A stretch of 64,000 nt of DNA from Lumbricus rubellus (GCA_945859605.1 OX243821.1:15164803-15228802); one strand, 5' to 3'; shown: positions 41,677-53,284, counted from the first letter of the stretch. Program-made: numbers and translations. The notes: a model not told the origin generated them from the letters alone.

Positions 41677-41800
41677 CGTGGCGTGTTTGCGTGTGTGTAT
41701 GTTTGTGTGGCTTTCATATATTAGGCATATACATACCACAAAATAATGTGCGTGTGCGCGTGGTGCGTGCGTGTGCGTGCGTGTGTCTATGTTTGTGTGG
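41622..41800. repeat. (TA)n/(TG)n microsatellites and 'gtgtgcgtgg' repeats
   Basis: (TA)n at 41617-41660, (TG)n to 41676, then two diverged copies of 'gtgcgtg..gtgtgtntatgtttgtgtggcttt' (about 41675-41715 and 41757-41805), separated by 'atat.cataccacaaaataatg', which also occurs at 41602. Confidence 0.7.
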
Positions 41801-42149
41801 CTTTGCCTTGTAATAATTCCTTTGCCGCTGTGAGTCGTCAGCACAGCATGAGCCAATGCGGCAGTCGTCCCAATTAGTACACAATCACTGCTGGACATAC
41901 ACGTACAACATTGTACATGTAGGTCTAATCAGTCCAAAGAATTCCCGCTTCGTTGGCCAACATCGAAAGCGTTGCTTATGTCCGATGAATAATGATGATC
42001 GGAACTACTTCCGTTCTACTCTTTCATTCTGCTGCGATTACTTCCGGTTGCTTCTTCTTATGTCTCGAGTCGCTCGTTCTGTTCCGCTTCCGTTTTACAG
42101 GCGAACGATTTTCGTTCGATGATTCTTGCGTCATAAAAAGTAATTGCGT

Positions 42150-42535
42150 GGTGAAAGAAGAAGAAGAAGAAGAAGAAGAAGAAGAAGAAGAAGAGGAGGA
42201 GGAAGAAGAAGAAGAAGAGTAATAGGAGGAGGAGAAAGAGAAGGAGAAGGAGAAGAATAGGGAGAAGGAGAAGAAGGAGAAGAAGAAGAAGAAGAAGAAG
42301 AAGAGGAGGAGGAGGACAAAGAAGAAGAGGAGGAGGAGAAGGAGGAGGAAGAGGAGGAGGAGGAACAGGAGGAGTAGGAGGAGGAAAAGGAGGAGGAGAA
42401 GGAGAAGGAGGAGAAGAAGTAGAAGAGGAAGAAGGAGAAGAAGACGAGAAAGAAGAAGAAGAGGAGGAGGAGGAGGAGGAGGAGGAGAAAGAGAAGGAGG
42501 AGGAGAAGAAGAAGAAGAAGAAGAAGAAGAAATAA
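42150..42535. repeat. Polypurine (GAA/GGA)n tract, ~385 bp
   Basis: The + strand is almost only A and G (GAAGAA, GGAGGA, GAGAAG), broken by isolated T or C. Such homopurine tracts can form triplexes. Apparent open frames (Glu/Lys or Ser/Leu rich) are compositional. Confidence 0.9.
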
Positions 42536-42654
42536 GAGTTTTGTGAGCTTTATGTGTGAAGCAGACGACATATTATGCCTTCTATCATCGTTTGTTTTGA
42601 CTGCATGCACTGTAAGAACTGGCTATAGATCAGCATACATGAATGGATGGTAAT

Positions 42655-42960
42655 TGTGACTCAACATTTATATAGCGCCATTTGTAGAGCGAGCTAGTCA
42701 GTAAGCAGACCTGTCGTTCTCTATATCGTTCATTCATTTGCTGTGTTCATTCATTTGCAGACCTGTCGTTCTCTAGCGTTCAATCACTTGCTGTGGTCGA
42801 TGCCAATGTCTGAAATTCTTTCTAGACTTTTCTTCTCTTACTTTTCGACACTAAGGCTTGGCTGCTGAGTCAATCTTGTGCGACAATTGGAACCTGTCTT
42901 CGCTCCATTCATACAGATAATTTATATAGCGCCCATTCGAGGAACCTACTCAGAAGAGAA
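42655..42960 (-). repeat. Two retroposon 3'-end module fragments
   Basis: 'acatttatatagcgccatttgtagagcgagc' at 42666 and 'ataatttatatagcgcccattcgaggaacctactcagaagag' at 42917 are the minus-strand 3' module without heads. A 'cattcatttgc..gacctgtcgttctct' string is duplicated between them (about 42710 and 42750). Confidence 0.45.
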
Positions 42961-43990
42961 AAGAGCGAAAGCTACATCAATCGTTAAAGAGAAGAGGTTT
43001 CATTCCTCTTCACTTGAACCATGCATCGTCATCCTGATATTCTATAAGACTCTCAGCCACGCGTCAGGGCTTTTTAAACGTGCAGCTGTACACAAAATGT
43101 GCAGTTCTAAATGGATTTGTGCAGTACTGTTGTAGAAGCACTTCTGTACAGTTAAAACCAGCAAAAATATCATTGTCCTCCGATTGGAAGTAATTTACCG
43201 TGGATGATGGGAAAGAAGGAGTTGTGCAGTTCTAAAAATTTCTTTAAAAACAGCCCTGCCACACGTTCGGCTGATCATGTCGTCTGTGTTCCTAAAATTT
43301 ACAATGACGACCAGAAGACCTTTTCTGATTTAATCTAAATTTAATTTACTAAAAACATCAGGCTTCACAAAAAAGTATTTTATCGGCATCCAAGATGTTG
43401 CCCGACCTAAGACGGCTGAAGAGAATTTGAAAATAGAATGCGTTTTCTACTGTTTTCCAAAGCGTTACGAATCGATCAATTCAACGATAGTCTTGTGAAT
43501 CGTAAAAATATCGTAAAATGCAGAAAATGGTCCTTCCTTTTACGGCTTAAGAAACCTGAAAATGTGTTTTGCAATGCCATCCAAAGCCGGTCAAATCAAA
43601 AACAATCTTGCGATCTGTGGGAAAGTCGTAAAATTCGGATAAGAAATAACCAAGAAATTCCAACGATGTAGGCTATTGGATCATCACGAATTTTATATAG
43701 ACAACGATATTATATTTTTATGTGCTAAAACATCAAAATGTTGAACAGAATGGGGTCGAATCGAAGTCACAGAAGAATAGATCTAACTGCCATAAAGCGT
43801 CTGTAAAAACTTTCAGTTTCTGTTACATTAAAACTATCTACAGAAGAAAACGTAATCGTAATCTCCAGCCGAACACCAGCTTATTCACGAGCGCTGTGAC
43901 TGTCTAGTCTGAAGGGTTGTCAAAAGGAATAGTCCAAAGGAGATTGTAGTCCGCTTTCCAAAGAATCAGAGGTAGCAGTTAGGGTGTTGA
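42961..43990. other. Unannotated intergenic stretch
   Basis: AT-rich, unique-looking. Short open frames (for example 43438-43671) show no family features and no supporting splice context. Confidence 0.4.
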
Positions 43991-44049
43991 TGTAGTGTCA
44001 CGGCTTCGAGGTCAGTGGTTGTTGACAAAATTTGTGCATGTACAATCAT

Positions 44050-44280
44050 GTGGGCGCGGTGGTCTAGTGGTGGCGTCGTTGCCTTGGAGCCGGAAGGTCC
44101 GAGGTTCGAATCCACCTCCCCGCGTAAGGACCTTGGGCAAGTCCTTCACTTACAATTGCTCAGCGCTTCGGCGTGAAACTCCGATGCAGTGTCCGCTCTG
44201 CATCGGGAGCGCCTCTGAGTAGAGAGCTTGAAGGGGCGCTATAACAAGTGCACATACATACATACATACATACATACATG
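44050..44280 (+). mobile_element. tRNA-derived SINE, family A, near-consensus + copy
   Basis: Best + strand example: 'gggcgcggtggtctagtggtgg' (A-box region), 'gaggttcgaatccacc' (B box), 'gtaaggaccttgggcaagtccttcac', 'gctcagcgcttcggcgtgaaactccgatgcagtgtccgc', then 'gagcgcctctgagtagag.agcttgaaggggcgctataacaag' and a (CATA)n tail at 44250-44278. Confidence 0.85.
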
Positions 44281-44351
44281 TTGGTAATCTTATTGGGGTG
44301 TCATCTTCAGCCCTTCGCTACTGGAAGTCTTTTTTATTTCCTCGGGGCTGT

Positions 44352-44422
44352 CACGCTGAGAGCGCCTCTGAATAAGAGGCGCTCTATAAATGCTCATATA
44401 CCATACCATACCATACCATGTA
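44352..44422 (+). repeat. Solo 3' hairpin module with (CCATA)n tail
   Basis: 'gagcgcctctgaataagaggcgctc' is a perfect 10-bp stem with a 5-nt loop, followed by 'tataaatgctcata' and (CCATA)n. It is a compact form of the 3' module that ends SINE family A. Confidence 0.6.
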
Positions 44423-44769
44423 TCTCTATCTTGTATAATGTCTATCAGCGAAGATGGCGGTACTAACGGTCTATGGCGGATTGGCGACAGTTATTATTTT
44501 GCCAGGGAATTTAGGCCTACACTGCTATGCATAAACGGTGGAAGTTGAATAGAACCGAGTGAACAGATGTATTCAGACATGAACAGTAAGCAGAGAAGAG
44601 GATTGATGTGGCGCTATTTTGAGAGTCTTATTGACATCAGAAGCGTCAACATTCCGGATGATTTTTACAGCAACATCTACATGTACGATGCATGTCATGT
44701 AGAGAGCGAGCGGTAACGAGTTCGCGCCCCGTAGAGCAGACATGCTTTGTATGCTGCTATTATCGCTGG

Positions 44770-45030
44770 ACTGTCGACCAAGAGGTCGGGGGTTCAAATC
44801 CCCGCCGGGGCAGAAATTTGCAACGAGATTTCTGTTCCACAAGCACCCCCTAGCCGACTCAGCTATGATGAGTACACTGACCTCACGGTCAGTGGATGAT
44901 GAGACGGCGAGGGAGAGGATTGGCCACCGCCCTCATATGCCGAGGCCTTGAAAATGAAGGCGCTAACACTTCATCCCCATTGGCTAGCCCTCCGGGCTAG
45001 CTAGACGGGATATCATCATCATCATCATTA
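44770..45030 (+). mobile_element. tRNA-derived SINE, family B
   Basis: A tRNA-like B-box arm (gtcgggggttcaaatccccgcc) is followed by a 3' body 'gagatttctgttccac', 'tagccgactcagctatgatgagtacactgacc', 'tggatgatgagacggcgagggagaggattggccacc', 'cctcatatgccgaggcc' and a (CAT)n tail at 45013-45028. A reverse copy lies at 49665-49865. The A-box part is weak. Confidence 0.65.
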
Positions 45031-45269
45031 CCGCTGTTTATTGCAGGCTGTCTGTTCTGTTAGTAATTAGGATTTATGTCTTCTGTAATTTGCACTTTTG
45101 TAAGTAGTTTTAATTGCACAAATGTAAACTGTAGCCGGTTGCGGATTTGCGGCCTGTCAACCGGATTGTTTTAATAAAGAAAACATTATTATTATTTAAA
45201 AAAAAATTTGCCTCGAGGTATTTAGGATCCCTCAGGGACTTATCTCTTAACTACAGCTATCCATTCATC

Positions 45270-45965
45270 CATTCATTCATCCATCCATCAATCAATCAAT
45301 CAATCAAATCAAATCAGTTTATTTCCTGAATACGCACCAAAAATAACAATCAAGGCAGTGAACAGGGAATTGTACATATTTAGTGGTATCAAGGGGAGAC
45401 CCGGAAGGGATGGAAATCCCGCTAATTGGGCCACCCAGTAATCATTGAATTGCAAGGCATAATATACAGGACATGACAGCCGGTTTAAACGATTGCAGAA
45501 ATAGAAATATAATCAGGACAGAAACTTATTAATAGAGGATAGATAACACAACTTAACTAACACTTAACTAACACTTAACTAACACTTAACTAACACACCC
45601 AATTCAACACAATAATTCAAGCAGTTTGATTGATAATATAACAACGTAGGCGTTTCTTGAAGATATGAAGACCATGTAATTGACTGATAGCTGAGGGGAT
45701 ACTGTTCCAAATATTAGCACCAGTATATCTGATCGAAAATAAACGAGTGTTAGTATGAGCAAATGGTTGTCTATACAAATTTGAACTTCTTGTGGAATAG
45801 GAATGAAAATCAGAGGCACGGAAGAACATTTGTCTATACGCTACTGGTAACAAGTTGCGCTCATATCGAAACATAAATTCACCTATCTGAACTGTCCTAA
45901 TTTGTTCAATCTTTAGTAATTTAAATTTCAGAAATAGCTGATGAGTATGAGAATTGTATGGAACA
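45270..45965 (-). pseudogene. LINE C-terminal region and 3' UTR (CR1/L2-like)
   Basis: The minus-strand frame 45617-45950 reads QIGEFMFRYERNLLP, FHSYSTRSSNLYRQP, HTNTRLFSIRYTGANIWNSIP and LHIFKKRLRCYI, the typical end of CR1/L2/Rex-type LINE proteins. A 3' UTR follows, and the element's end is a (GATT)n tail (+ strand CAATCAAT at 45287-45320). The catalytic RT core is absent (5' truncated). (CATC)n repeats at 45965-46080 border it. Confidence 0.75.
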
Positions 45966-46082
45966 TTCATCCATACAGCCATCCATTCATCCATTCATCT
46001 ATACATTCATCCATCCATCCATCCTCCATCCATTCAATTTCAACCATTCATCCATTCATCCATTCATCCATTCATTCATTCG
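45965..46082. repeat. (CATC/CATT)n microsatellite
   Basis: CATCCATTCATC-type units with interruptions. Confidence 0.8.
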
Positions 46083-46381
46083 AGTCATCATAATCGCTTA
46101 GAAGAACTGGCTTCTTCTTATTATTATTATGACTGTGATTTAGGGGTAGAAGCCATCGTCGTTTTGCCGTCAGTTGCAGCAGCAGCAGCCGATGTCCATC
46201 TAATAACAATGTGCACAGCAGCAGCAGTCGTTTCTTCTTTTGTCCACACTGTCAACCGAGTCTTTTTCTATGCCATTGTTCTCTCTTCTCTGTCTGAATA
46301 GAATATAATAGAATATCACTGCGACCAAAAGCCACTGAATCAGAAAGCTGGAAACGGACCGTGTAGCCTACCTTACTTGTG

Positions 46382-46600
46382 GGACACGGTGCCTGGTGTA
46401 GTGTATACGTTCGTTGCCTTGCAACCGGAGGGCTGCAGATTCGAATCCACCTTAAGCCGCCGCGTATAGGGACCTTGGGTGAGCCCTTCATTCGTAATTG
46501 CTCAGCGCTTCGGCGTGAAACTCCGATTCAGTATCCGCGCTGTAGTCTGGAGCACTTCTGAGTAGATTTGTGAAGGGGCGCTTTAACAAGTGCGCACATA
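46382..46600 (+). mobile_element. tRNA-derived SINE, family A (+ strand)
   Basis: The head is diverged ('gacacggtgcctggtgtagtgtatacg'), the B box is 'cagattcgaatccacc', the body is 'gggaccttgggtgagcccttcat..gctcagcgcttcggcgtgaaactccgattcagt' and the 3' module is 'gagcacttctgagtag..tgaaggggcgctttaacaagtgc'. Confidence 0.75.
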
Positions 46601-47740
46601 CATAGGCAGCCAAATCCAAGCAATTATAAACTAAATGTCTAGTTCGTTGAAGCACATTCACTTGGTATTCATTGTGCATAATGTCTATATCAAGTCGCTG
46701 CAGTCTCGACTGCGAAGTGGCTCTATTTTTGAACCAAAGCAAACGCCCGACGTTCTGTGATAGGCCTAAACACCTACATGTACAATACATAGGCTATATA
46801 TATATACATACATACATAAACATATACATAACGTATACAATTATATATACACGTTCGCATACACATACACATTTACATATGATATACAGTAAATATTCAT
46901 AATATTCATATAGTTGAAGTGAGGTAATAATTATCAGCATTGATCTACGTTAATCTACAGATATATTCATGTACACGTAGGCCTACATGTACATGAACAA
47001 TCGTACATGTACTTGTAGCTCAAGAAAATCGAATAAAAATATCATGCAGATCTACATCCTACACTGTTCTACAGTGACAGCAAACGCATGTAAACAAAGT
47101 GAATGATGATTCTGATACGATGATAATCTCCTTCGGAAAATAATTATAGAATCAAACGAAAATATTAGGGCATAATTAGACCAATGCTCCAATAATATTT
47201 ACCGTCTTAGCGCAATCGCTCCAATATATCGCATTATAATTGTTATGTTCAAGTGCAGCCAAAGACTGTCCGAGTGGTCTTAAATGTACATGTAGGCCTA
47301 TGCTGGATTACCAAATGTAGTGGCACTGTTTGGAAAACTGCGGTGGCCCCAACCACACCGAATCACAACAAAAGGACACATACATGACTGTGTAAGGCGC
47401 CGTTTAGGCTAATATTATTAGCTTCGCGCTGTGGATATTCTATTGTGACGTCATCTGATTGTTTTAAAAACACTATTACGTCACTAATTAGTCTATGGAC
47501 AGTATTTGACAGGACGTAATCAATTTGTTTTCTTTAGACTTTTTCTTCTGACGATTTCTCTATGTTATACAAATTTGTTGTGTCACAAACTTCGTCATAA
47601 GCAATGTACGCCTACTGTTAGGACGAATATTTTCATTGGTCTATACAACACCATTGTTACGTCATCAGCGTAGGCCTATATGTTGCTAAGATATTAGCGA
47701 ACTCCATGTTAGGACGACCCATATTTTGTTTGCTTGTTTG
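46601..47740. other. Unannotated intergenic stretch, TATACA-rich start
   Basis: A (TATACA)-like run at 46793-46890, then AT-rich unique-looking sequence. No gene or repeat boundary supported. Confidence 0.4.
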
Positions 47741-47743
47741 CCT

Positions 47744-47803
47744 GTATATGCACTTGTTATAGCGCCCCTTCAAGCTCGCTACTCAGAGGCGCTCCCGTCT
47801 ATA
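47744..47803 (-). mobile_element. SINE family A, 3' module only
   Basis: 'gcacttgttatagcgccccttcaagctcgctactcagaggcgctcccg', the minus-strand last 55 bp of the SINE. 5'-truncated, as expected for reverse-transcribed copies. Confidence 0.6.
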
Positions 47804-48569
47804 TCATACGTATAATGTATGGATTTACACACCACGTAGGCGTATATCTCAATGGGAATCGGTATCTTTAAATGCATAACAACTTTCAGATCAATAACAT
47901 CAGTTATAAATGTAGTCTCTGCCGTCGAATGATAAATCAGAGAGAGATAATAGCATCGTGTGTGTATGTTCAGATTGTGTATACAAACTATACAGATGAA
48001 CCCAGAGGATACACGGCGTCGTATAACATATCAGTACGATCATAAAGTCTATATATGTTGTGGGATACTCCATCTATCGTTCCGTCGGTAGGTCGACATG
48101 TAACGAACGACACCCTGGATGATAGAGAACGATGTCTAGCGCTTCATGAATAGCCGACTCTATAGGGGCGCTATATAAATGCGCTTCATGAATAGCCGAC
48201 TCTTGGTGTAGCAACAAAATGGCGGAGGAGACTCGGGTCCATTTCGGTTGTAATCGCCGTTTACCAACGACGACGACGATTCCACGAACTTAGATCATCA
48301 GGTCATAAACTGCTGCTCCTCCATCGCCACCGCTTGTCAGTACAATGATCCATAGTCGTACCAGAACAACGATAAAGAACAAGACACTTCATTGGGTGGA
48401 AAGAGTGGGTGGTAGGCTCAGGGGTCAATTCCAGTAAAACCCGTTTGCAGCTGGTAGCTCTCTACGTCTTTAAATGCCCTCTACGTGATTTGATATAGCG
48501 CCGGTGAATAAGCTGGTCTCCCTGACGTGGCTTTTGTGGGCGCTGAGAAATTCTCGAAGATTTACATTA

Positions 48570-48940
48570 CATTATGTCTGTAAAATGCCCCTTGTGTCTC
48601 CAAATGCCCTCTACGCCTGTAAAATGCCCCATAGTCTCTAAATGCCCTCTTCGACTCAAAATGTCCTCTACGTCTCTAAATGCCCTCTTCGACTCAAAAT
48701 GCCCTGTACGTCTGCAAACTGCCCTCTACGTCTGTAAAGTGCCCTCTACGTCTGTAAAATGCCCCATAGTCTGTAAATGCTCTCTTCGACTCAAAATGTC
48801 CTCTACGTTTCTAATGCCCTTTTCTGTCTCCAAAATGCCCTCTAGGGCTTCAAATGTATCCTTCGTCTCTGAATACCCTCTACATATCTAAATGCCCTCT
48901 ACGTCTCTAAATGCCCCTTTCGACTCTACATGTAAATGCC
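48570..48940. repeat. ~20-bp minisatellite ('aaatgccctctacgtct')
   Basis: About eighteen units of 'tctgtaaaatgccctctacg' and variants (cttcgactcaaaatg, catagtctctaaatg). Higher-order pairs alternate 'ctctacgtct' and 'cttcgactca'. Open frames across it are repeat-derived. Confidence 0.85.
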
Positions 48941-49463
48941 CTATTCGTCAATCGCATTTTGTGGAAAGCACGGTTTTCAGACTTTAACAAAGAGGGTGCA
49001 TTAAAAGTGATTGGGAAACCGTCGTTAACATTTTTGTAGATTGTTATTTTTGTCCCATAAGAGTATTCGGGAGGCGTTTAAAAGCGAACTGCTCTTGATT
49101 TATTGGACAACTTTGATTGTTCGTTTACAGAATTTGTGTAGTTGTGCCACCAAGACGGGGCAGCGGGAAAATGCCTTGCAGCGGACAAAATTTAATGCCC
49201 TGCAGGGGCCTGGCTACTTTAGATAGCGCCAACAATTCCACCATAAATCGCGACAGAACAAATTTTGACGTACTGCCTGTTTTACTCTTGTCCTGCCGTA
49301 TTATGACTTGCCAAAATTTCATCGCAATTCTTTTAAATCCCCATTTACATTTAATTTCTTCGATCTGCAGAATAATTTCCATGACTCTGACACGGCTGGT
49401 GAAATTGTATTGCTGGCGCCACCACTGGTTCCCTGGTCGGGCTGGGTCCGCTGTGTCTCTGCG

Positions 49464-49573
49464 CGTAAAAGGTCGGGTCATTAATAATTGACGTAATAAT
49501 TGACGTAAAAGGTCGGGTCATTAATAATTGACGTAATAATTGACGTAAAAGGTCGGGTCATTAATAATTGACG
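49464..49573. repeat. 40-bp tandem repeat, 2.75 copies
   Basis: 'cgtaaaaggtcgggtcatta' followed by 'ataattgacgtaataattga' repeats exactly at a 40-bp period. Confidence 0.9.
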
Positions 49574-49664
49574 GACCCTCGTTTTCTTCTGGCATGCAAA
49601 CAAAAGCAACGATGTGAAGAAGAGCAAACCCAAAGCTAACTTCGATGCAGTCATGGGTATAAGA

Positions 49665-49865
49665 AAGGTGTTAGCGACATCATTTTCTTAGCCTCAGCAT
49701 ATGAGGAGGATAGGTGGCCAGTCCTCTCCATCGCCATCGCCGTCTCATCTCCTCACCAACAGTGTACGGTCAGTGTACTCATCATAGCGGGTTTGTCGGG
49801 CGAGGGGGGGTGCAGGTGGAACAGAAACCTCAAAGAATCTTGCCACTGGCGGGAATTTGAACCGC
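49665..49865 (-). mobile_element. tRNA-derived SINE, family B (minus strand)
   Basis: Complement of the family B copy at 44770: 'gttagcg', 'cctcagcatatgagg', 'ggtggccagtcctctcc', 'gccgtctcatc', 'cggtcagtgtactcatcatag', 'gtggaacagaaacctc' and 'ggcgggaatttgaacc' (B-box arm). SINE family A lies directly beside it at 49876. Confidence 0.6.
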
Positions 49866-49875
49866 GGCGCCTTGC

Positions 49876-50100
49876 CTGTTTGCGTGTGCACTTGTTATAG
49901 CGCCCCTTCAAGCTCTTTCTACTCGGAGGCGCTCCCAAATGCAGAGCGGACACTGCATCGGAGTTTCACGCCGAAGCGCTGAGCAATTGCAAGTGAAGGA
50001 CTTGTCCAAGGTCCCTACGCATCGACTTGAGGTGGATTCGAACCTTTAACCTTCCGGCTGCAAGGCGACGAACATACCCACTACACCACCGCGCCCCACT
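49876..50100 (-). mobile_element. tRNA-derived SINE, family A
   Basis: A full-length minus-strand copy: 3' module 'gcacttgttatagcgccccttcaagct..ggaggcgctccc', body with 'agcgctgagcaattgcaagtgaaggacttg', B box in 'gaggtggattcgaacc', and head ending 'ccactacaccaccgcgcccc'. Confidence 0.82.
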
Positions 50101-50301
50101 TGCGATGGACAGTCCAGCCCGCTGACCACTGCACTGCCGATCGAAGATACATGTATATAAACAGAAATTCTGTTTCCGCCGAAAGCCATGTTCTCAGTGC
50201 GACCAACATGCAGCAAAATGTCGACAACGTCAGCCAGAATACTGAGAATAGGATGTGATTTCCCTTACGAATTATGGATGGACGGATGGATGGAAGAGAG
50301 G

Positions 50302-51538
50302 CAGGGGCTTCTATCCCATGTATAGGCGGGCGCGACTTGCGCCCAGTGAAAAACAGGGGGGGAAACAGAAGAAAGCCAAAACTCACGTTGATAGGGGGGG
50401 GAAGGCCAGCCCTGGAGGCAGTGTTTAATCTAGTCATCTCTAGGAAGAAGTTTCCCCAGAAATTATTCCCCCCCCCCATAAACATTTTTCAACATTGTAT
50501 TAGTTATTAGTTAAAATAGTATTATACTATCTACATTATTTCATCACATGAACTGTTTTAATACGCCACGATAAAATTTACTATTACCTAATTAGGCCTA
50601 CAATAATATTATTTAGGGCCTACTATCTTAATAAATGATACAATCATAATTATTATTATAATGATTTGATTTAATGTTAATACTTTTACAAATACTGTAT
50701 TTGTACAACTAAATGCAGTGTTTAATCTAGACATCTCTGGGAGAGAGTTCCCCAGGAAGGAAAATTTTCCAGAAAAATCGATAGGTGTTGTGAACATGTA
50801 CCTATATAGAATCATCTCCTCCCACCCTCCATAAAAAGTATATAACGCAACATTGACACCCCCCTTATATAAATTTGACTGGTTTATACAAGTGCAGTTA
50901 TCCCGTCAGTAGAAGAATTTGACTGCAAAGCATCGAAGTAGGCCCACTAAAAATAAGGTCATGCATCAGCATTTTTGGGAAGTAGGCTAAATGTATGTTT
51001 CATGGAGGAAAATTAGGCGAAAGACTAAAACATGTTGTCAAAAAATTTCTGTCTGAGCGGTTTCCGTTCGCCCAAAACAGCCATTTACCCCTCCCCAAAA
51101 CCTAAATTCCCCAAAACAGTGTGACTAGGAAACACACTGATTAAACACTGAACTAAATGGCTTATCTCCAATGTTATCTGTCAAATTTCAGACTGTCAAA
51201 TTTCAAAATATTTTGTTCCTTGAACACTTAGAAAAACAACATTATTATTATTTAGGCCCACATTGTATTTCATTGCATTGCAGAAATTGCAATGCGGAAA
51301 TTGCAAAAATTTCTTATGGGGGGAGAGACGCATATCACACCCAAAACCCCTGCTCATCTTGACGCTACGTGTTTCGGTGAGCGTCTGCTGGATGCTTGTT
51401 TGTCTCTCCCCCAAGAAACCTTCATTCCCCATAGTTAGGGGACAAGATTACATATTGCCGGGAGAGTAGGTCGGCCCAATAAGGGGGGGGGAGAATATGT
51501 ATTGCGCCCGGCTGCTTAGGGGGGGATAGAAGCCCCTG
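50302..51538. mobile_element. Non-autonomous hAT-like element, 1,237 bp
   Basis: Terminal inverted repeats CAGGGGCTTCTATCCC (50302-50317) and GGGATAGAAGCCCCTG (51523-51538). Exact 8-bp target duplication AAGAGAGG (50294-50301 and 51539-51546). CAGGG-type ends plus an 8-bp duplication are the hAT superfamily signature. The interior has 'gcagtgtttaatctag.catctct.gg' twice (50419, 50716) and poly(C)/poly(G) runs; no transposase is seen. Confidence 0.85.
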
Positions 51539-51728
51539 AAGAGAGGTCGTGGTCGATGAAAAGTCAGCGTAGCGCTATATGTAGAGCAATTATCTTTTGT
51601 ATGTTCATCTGATGAATGTCGTGTATCGCCTGAGGATGCAGTTGTCTTTCCACATCAATTCGCTCTCGACATCAGCAATGTCTGTTTACCAGACATTGAT
51701 TGCATGCTACTGCAACAAATAACGCTGA

Positions 51729-52545
51729 TGTATGTATGTATGTATGATTGTATGCATGTATGTATGTATGTATGTATGTATGTATGTATGTATGTATGTA
51801 TGTATGTATGTATGTATGTATGTATGATTGTATGTATGTATGTATGTATGTATGTATGTATGTATGTATGTATGTATGTATGTATGTATGTATGTATGTA
51901 TGTATGTATGTATGTATGTATGTATGTATGTATGTATGTATGTATGTATGTATGTATGTATGTATGTATGTATGTATGTATGTATGTATGTATGTATGTA
52001 TGTATGTATGTATGTATGTATGTATGTATGTATGTATGTATGTATGTATGTATGTATGTATGTATGTATGTATGTATGTATGTATGTATGTATGTATGTA
52101 TGTATGTATGTATGTATGTATGTATGTATGTACGTACGTACGTACGTACGTACGTATGTATTGTATGTATGCATGTATGTATGTATGTATGTATGTATGT
52201 ATGTATGTATGTATGTATGTATGTATGTATGTATGTATGTATGTATGTATGTATGTATGTATGTATGTATGTATGTATGTATGTATGTATGTATGTATGT
52301 ATGTATGTATGTATGTATGTATGTATGTATGTATGTATGTATGTATGTATGTATGTATGTATGTATGTATGTATGTATGTATGTATGTATGTATGTATGT
52401 ATGTATGTATGTATGTATGTATGTATGTATGTATGTATGTATGTATGTATGTATGTATGGGTCTACGTATAATTATATGCTTGTTTATGTATGTATGTAT
52501 GTAAGTATGTATGTATGTATGTATGTATGTATGTATGTATGTTTA
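51729..52545. repeat. (TATG)n microsatellite, ~815 bp
   Basis: Nearly pure TATG with a short (TACG)n block at 52129-52155 and few other interruptions. Frames in all registers are open for over 250 codons because the 4-bp unit gives a 4-residue peptide repeat; these are not genes. Confidence 0.95.
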
Positions 52546-52546
52546 T

Positions 52547-52745
52547 CTGTCTGTCTGTCTGTTTGTATATGTATGCATATATGCATGGATAGTTGGATAC
52601 ATACATGAACATCATGTCAACAGTGAGAATGAAACCATCAGCGTAGAAAGAGGTCGTGCAGAACATAAACGTATGTACCACCGTTGACAGCAGCTGCTGC
52701 ATTGAAATCATTGTCGTCACGAGAGAGAGACTATACACTACAGTA
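52547..52745 (+). repeat. Inverted repeat, left arm (~199 bp)
   Basis: From the CTGT run through 'gatagttggatacatacatg', 'cagcagctgctgcattg' and 'ctatacactacagta' it is the near-exact complement of 53324-53520; I saw one substitution near 52574. Confidence 0.9.
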
Positions 52746-52849
52746 CAGTGGATGTAATTGACAAATCAGATTCATGGCATTCAATTACCAATAATGACAC
52801 TTGACACGTGGTTCCTGTATAGAAGATTCTTCGCATGCTTGGCTTATTA

Positions 52850-53190
52850 GGCATATTAGACGTATTAGGCGTATTAGGCACATCAAGCATAGAGGGTATA
52901 TTAGGAATATTAAGGAGTATTAGGGAGTATTAGGGATGTTAGGCATGTCAGGCATATTTTGTAGTTGGCATATGAGGCACATCAAGCATACAGGGCATAT
53001 TAGGAATTTTAGGGAATATTGGGAAATATTAGGAATATTAAGCATGTCAGGCATATTAGGCATTACACTGATTACAGGCATATTTGGTAGTTGGCATAAT
53101 AGGAATATTACGCATATTAGGCATTTCAGGTCTACCAACCCTTTCTGGCATAATTATTAGGCATATCAGGCATATTAGGTCGTCTCTAAT
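52850..53190. repeat. Degenerate 'GGCATATTA' short-unit repeats
   Basis: Around thirty 9-12-bp units (ggcatattag, ggaatattag, ggcatatcag) fill most of the spacer between the inverted-repeat arms. A longer duplicate ('ttttgtagttggcatatgaggcac' against 'atttggtagttggcataataggaat') shows block duplication. Confidence 0.75.
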
Positions 53191-53284
53191 TATTTCCGAG
53201 TCTTATTTCATCTTTGTTCTGTATCGGGAAATAACAAGCTTCGATATTGAGAACGATAGCAGACTTACCTGTTTACTTACAATA

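Noticed and set aside
42131..42610. 159-codon Leu/Ser/Phe-rich minus-strand frame
   Set aside because: Composition of the homopurine tract.
44745..44820. Possible functional tRNA gene (good B-box arm)
   Set aside because: No matching acceptor stem or D arm could be paired; the sequence continues as a SINE body with a second copy at 49665.
48570..48940. CRISPR-like regular array
   Set aside because: Units are contiguous and variable with no unique spacers; it is a eukaryotic minisatellite.
51704..52608. Very long open frames (up to 286 codons) across 51.7-52.6 kb on both strands
   Set aside because: They are translations of (TATG)n; a stop-free tetranucleotide is open in three registers per strand.
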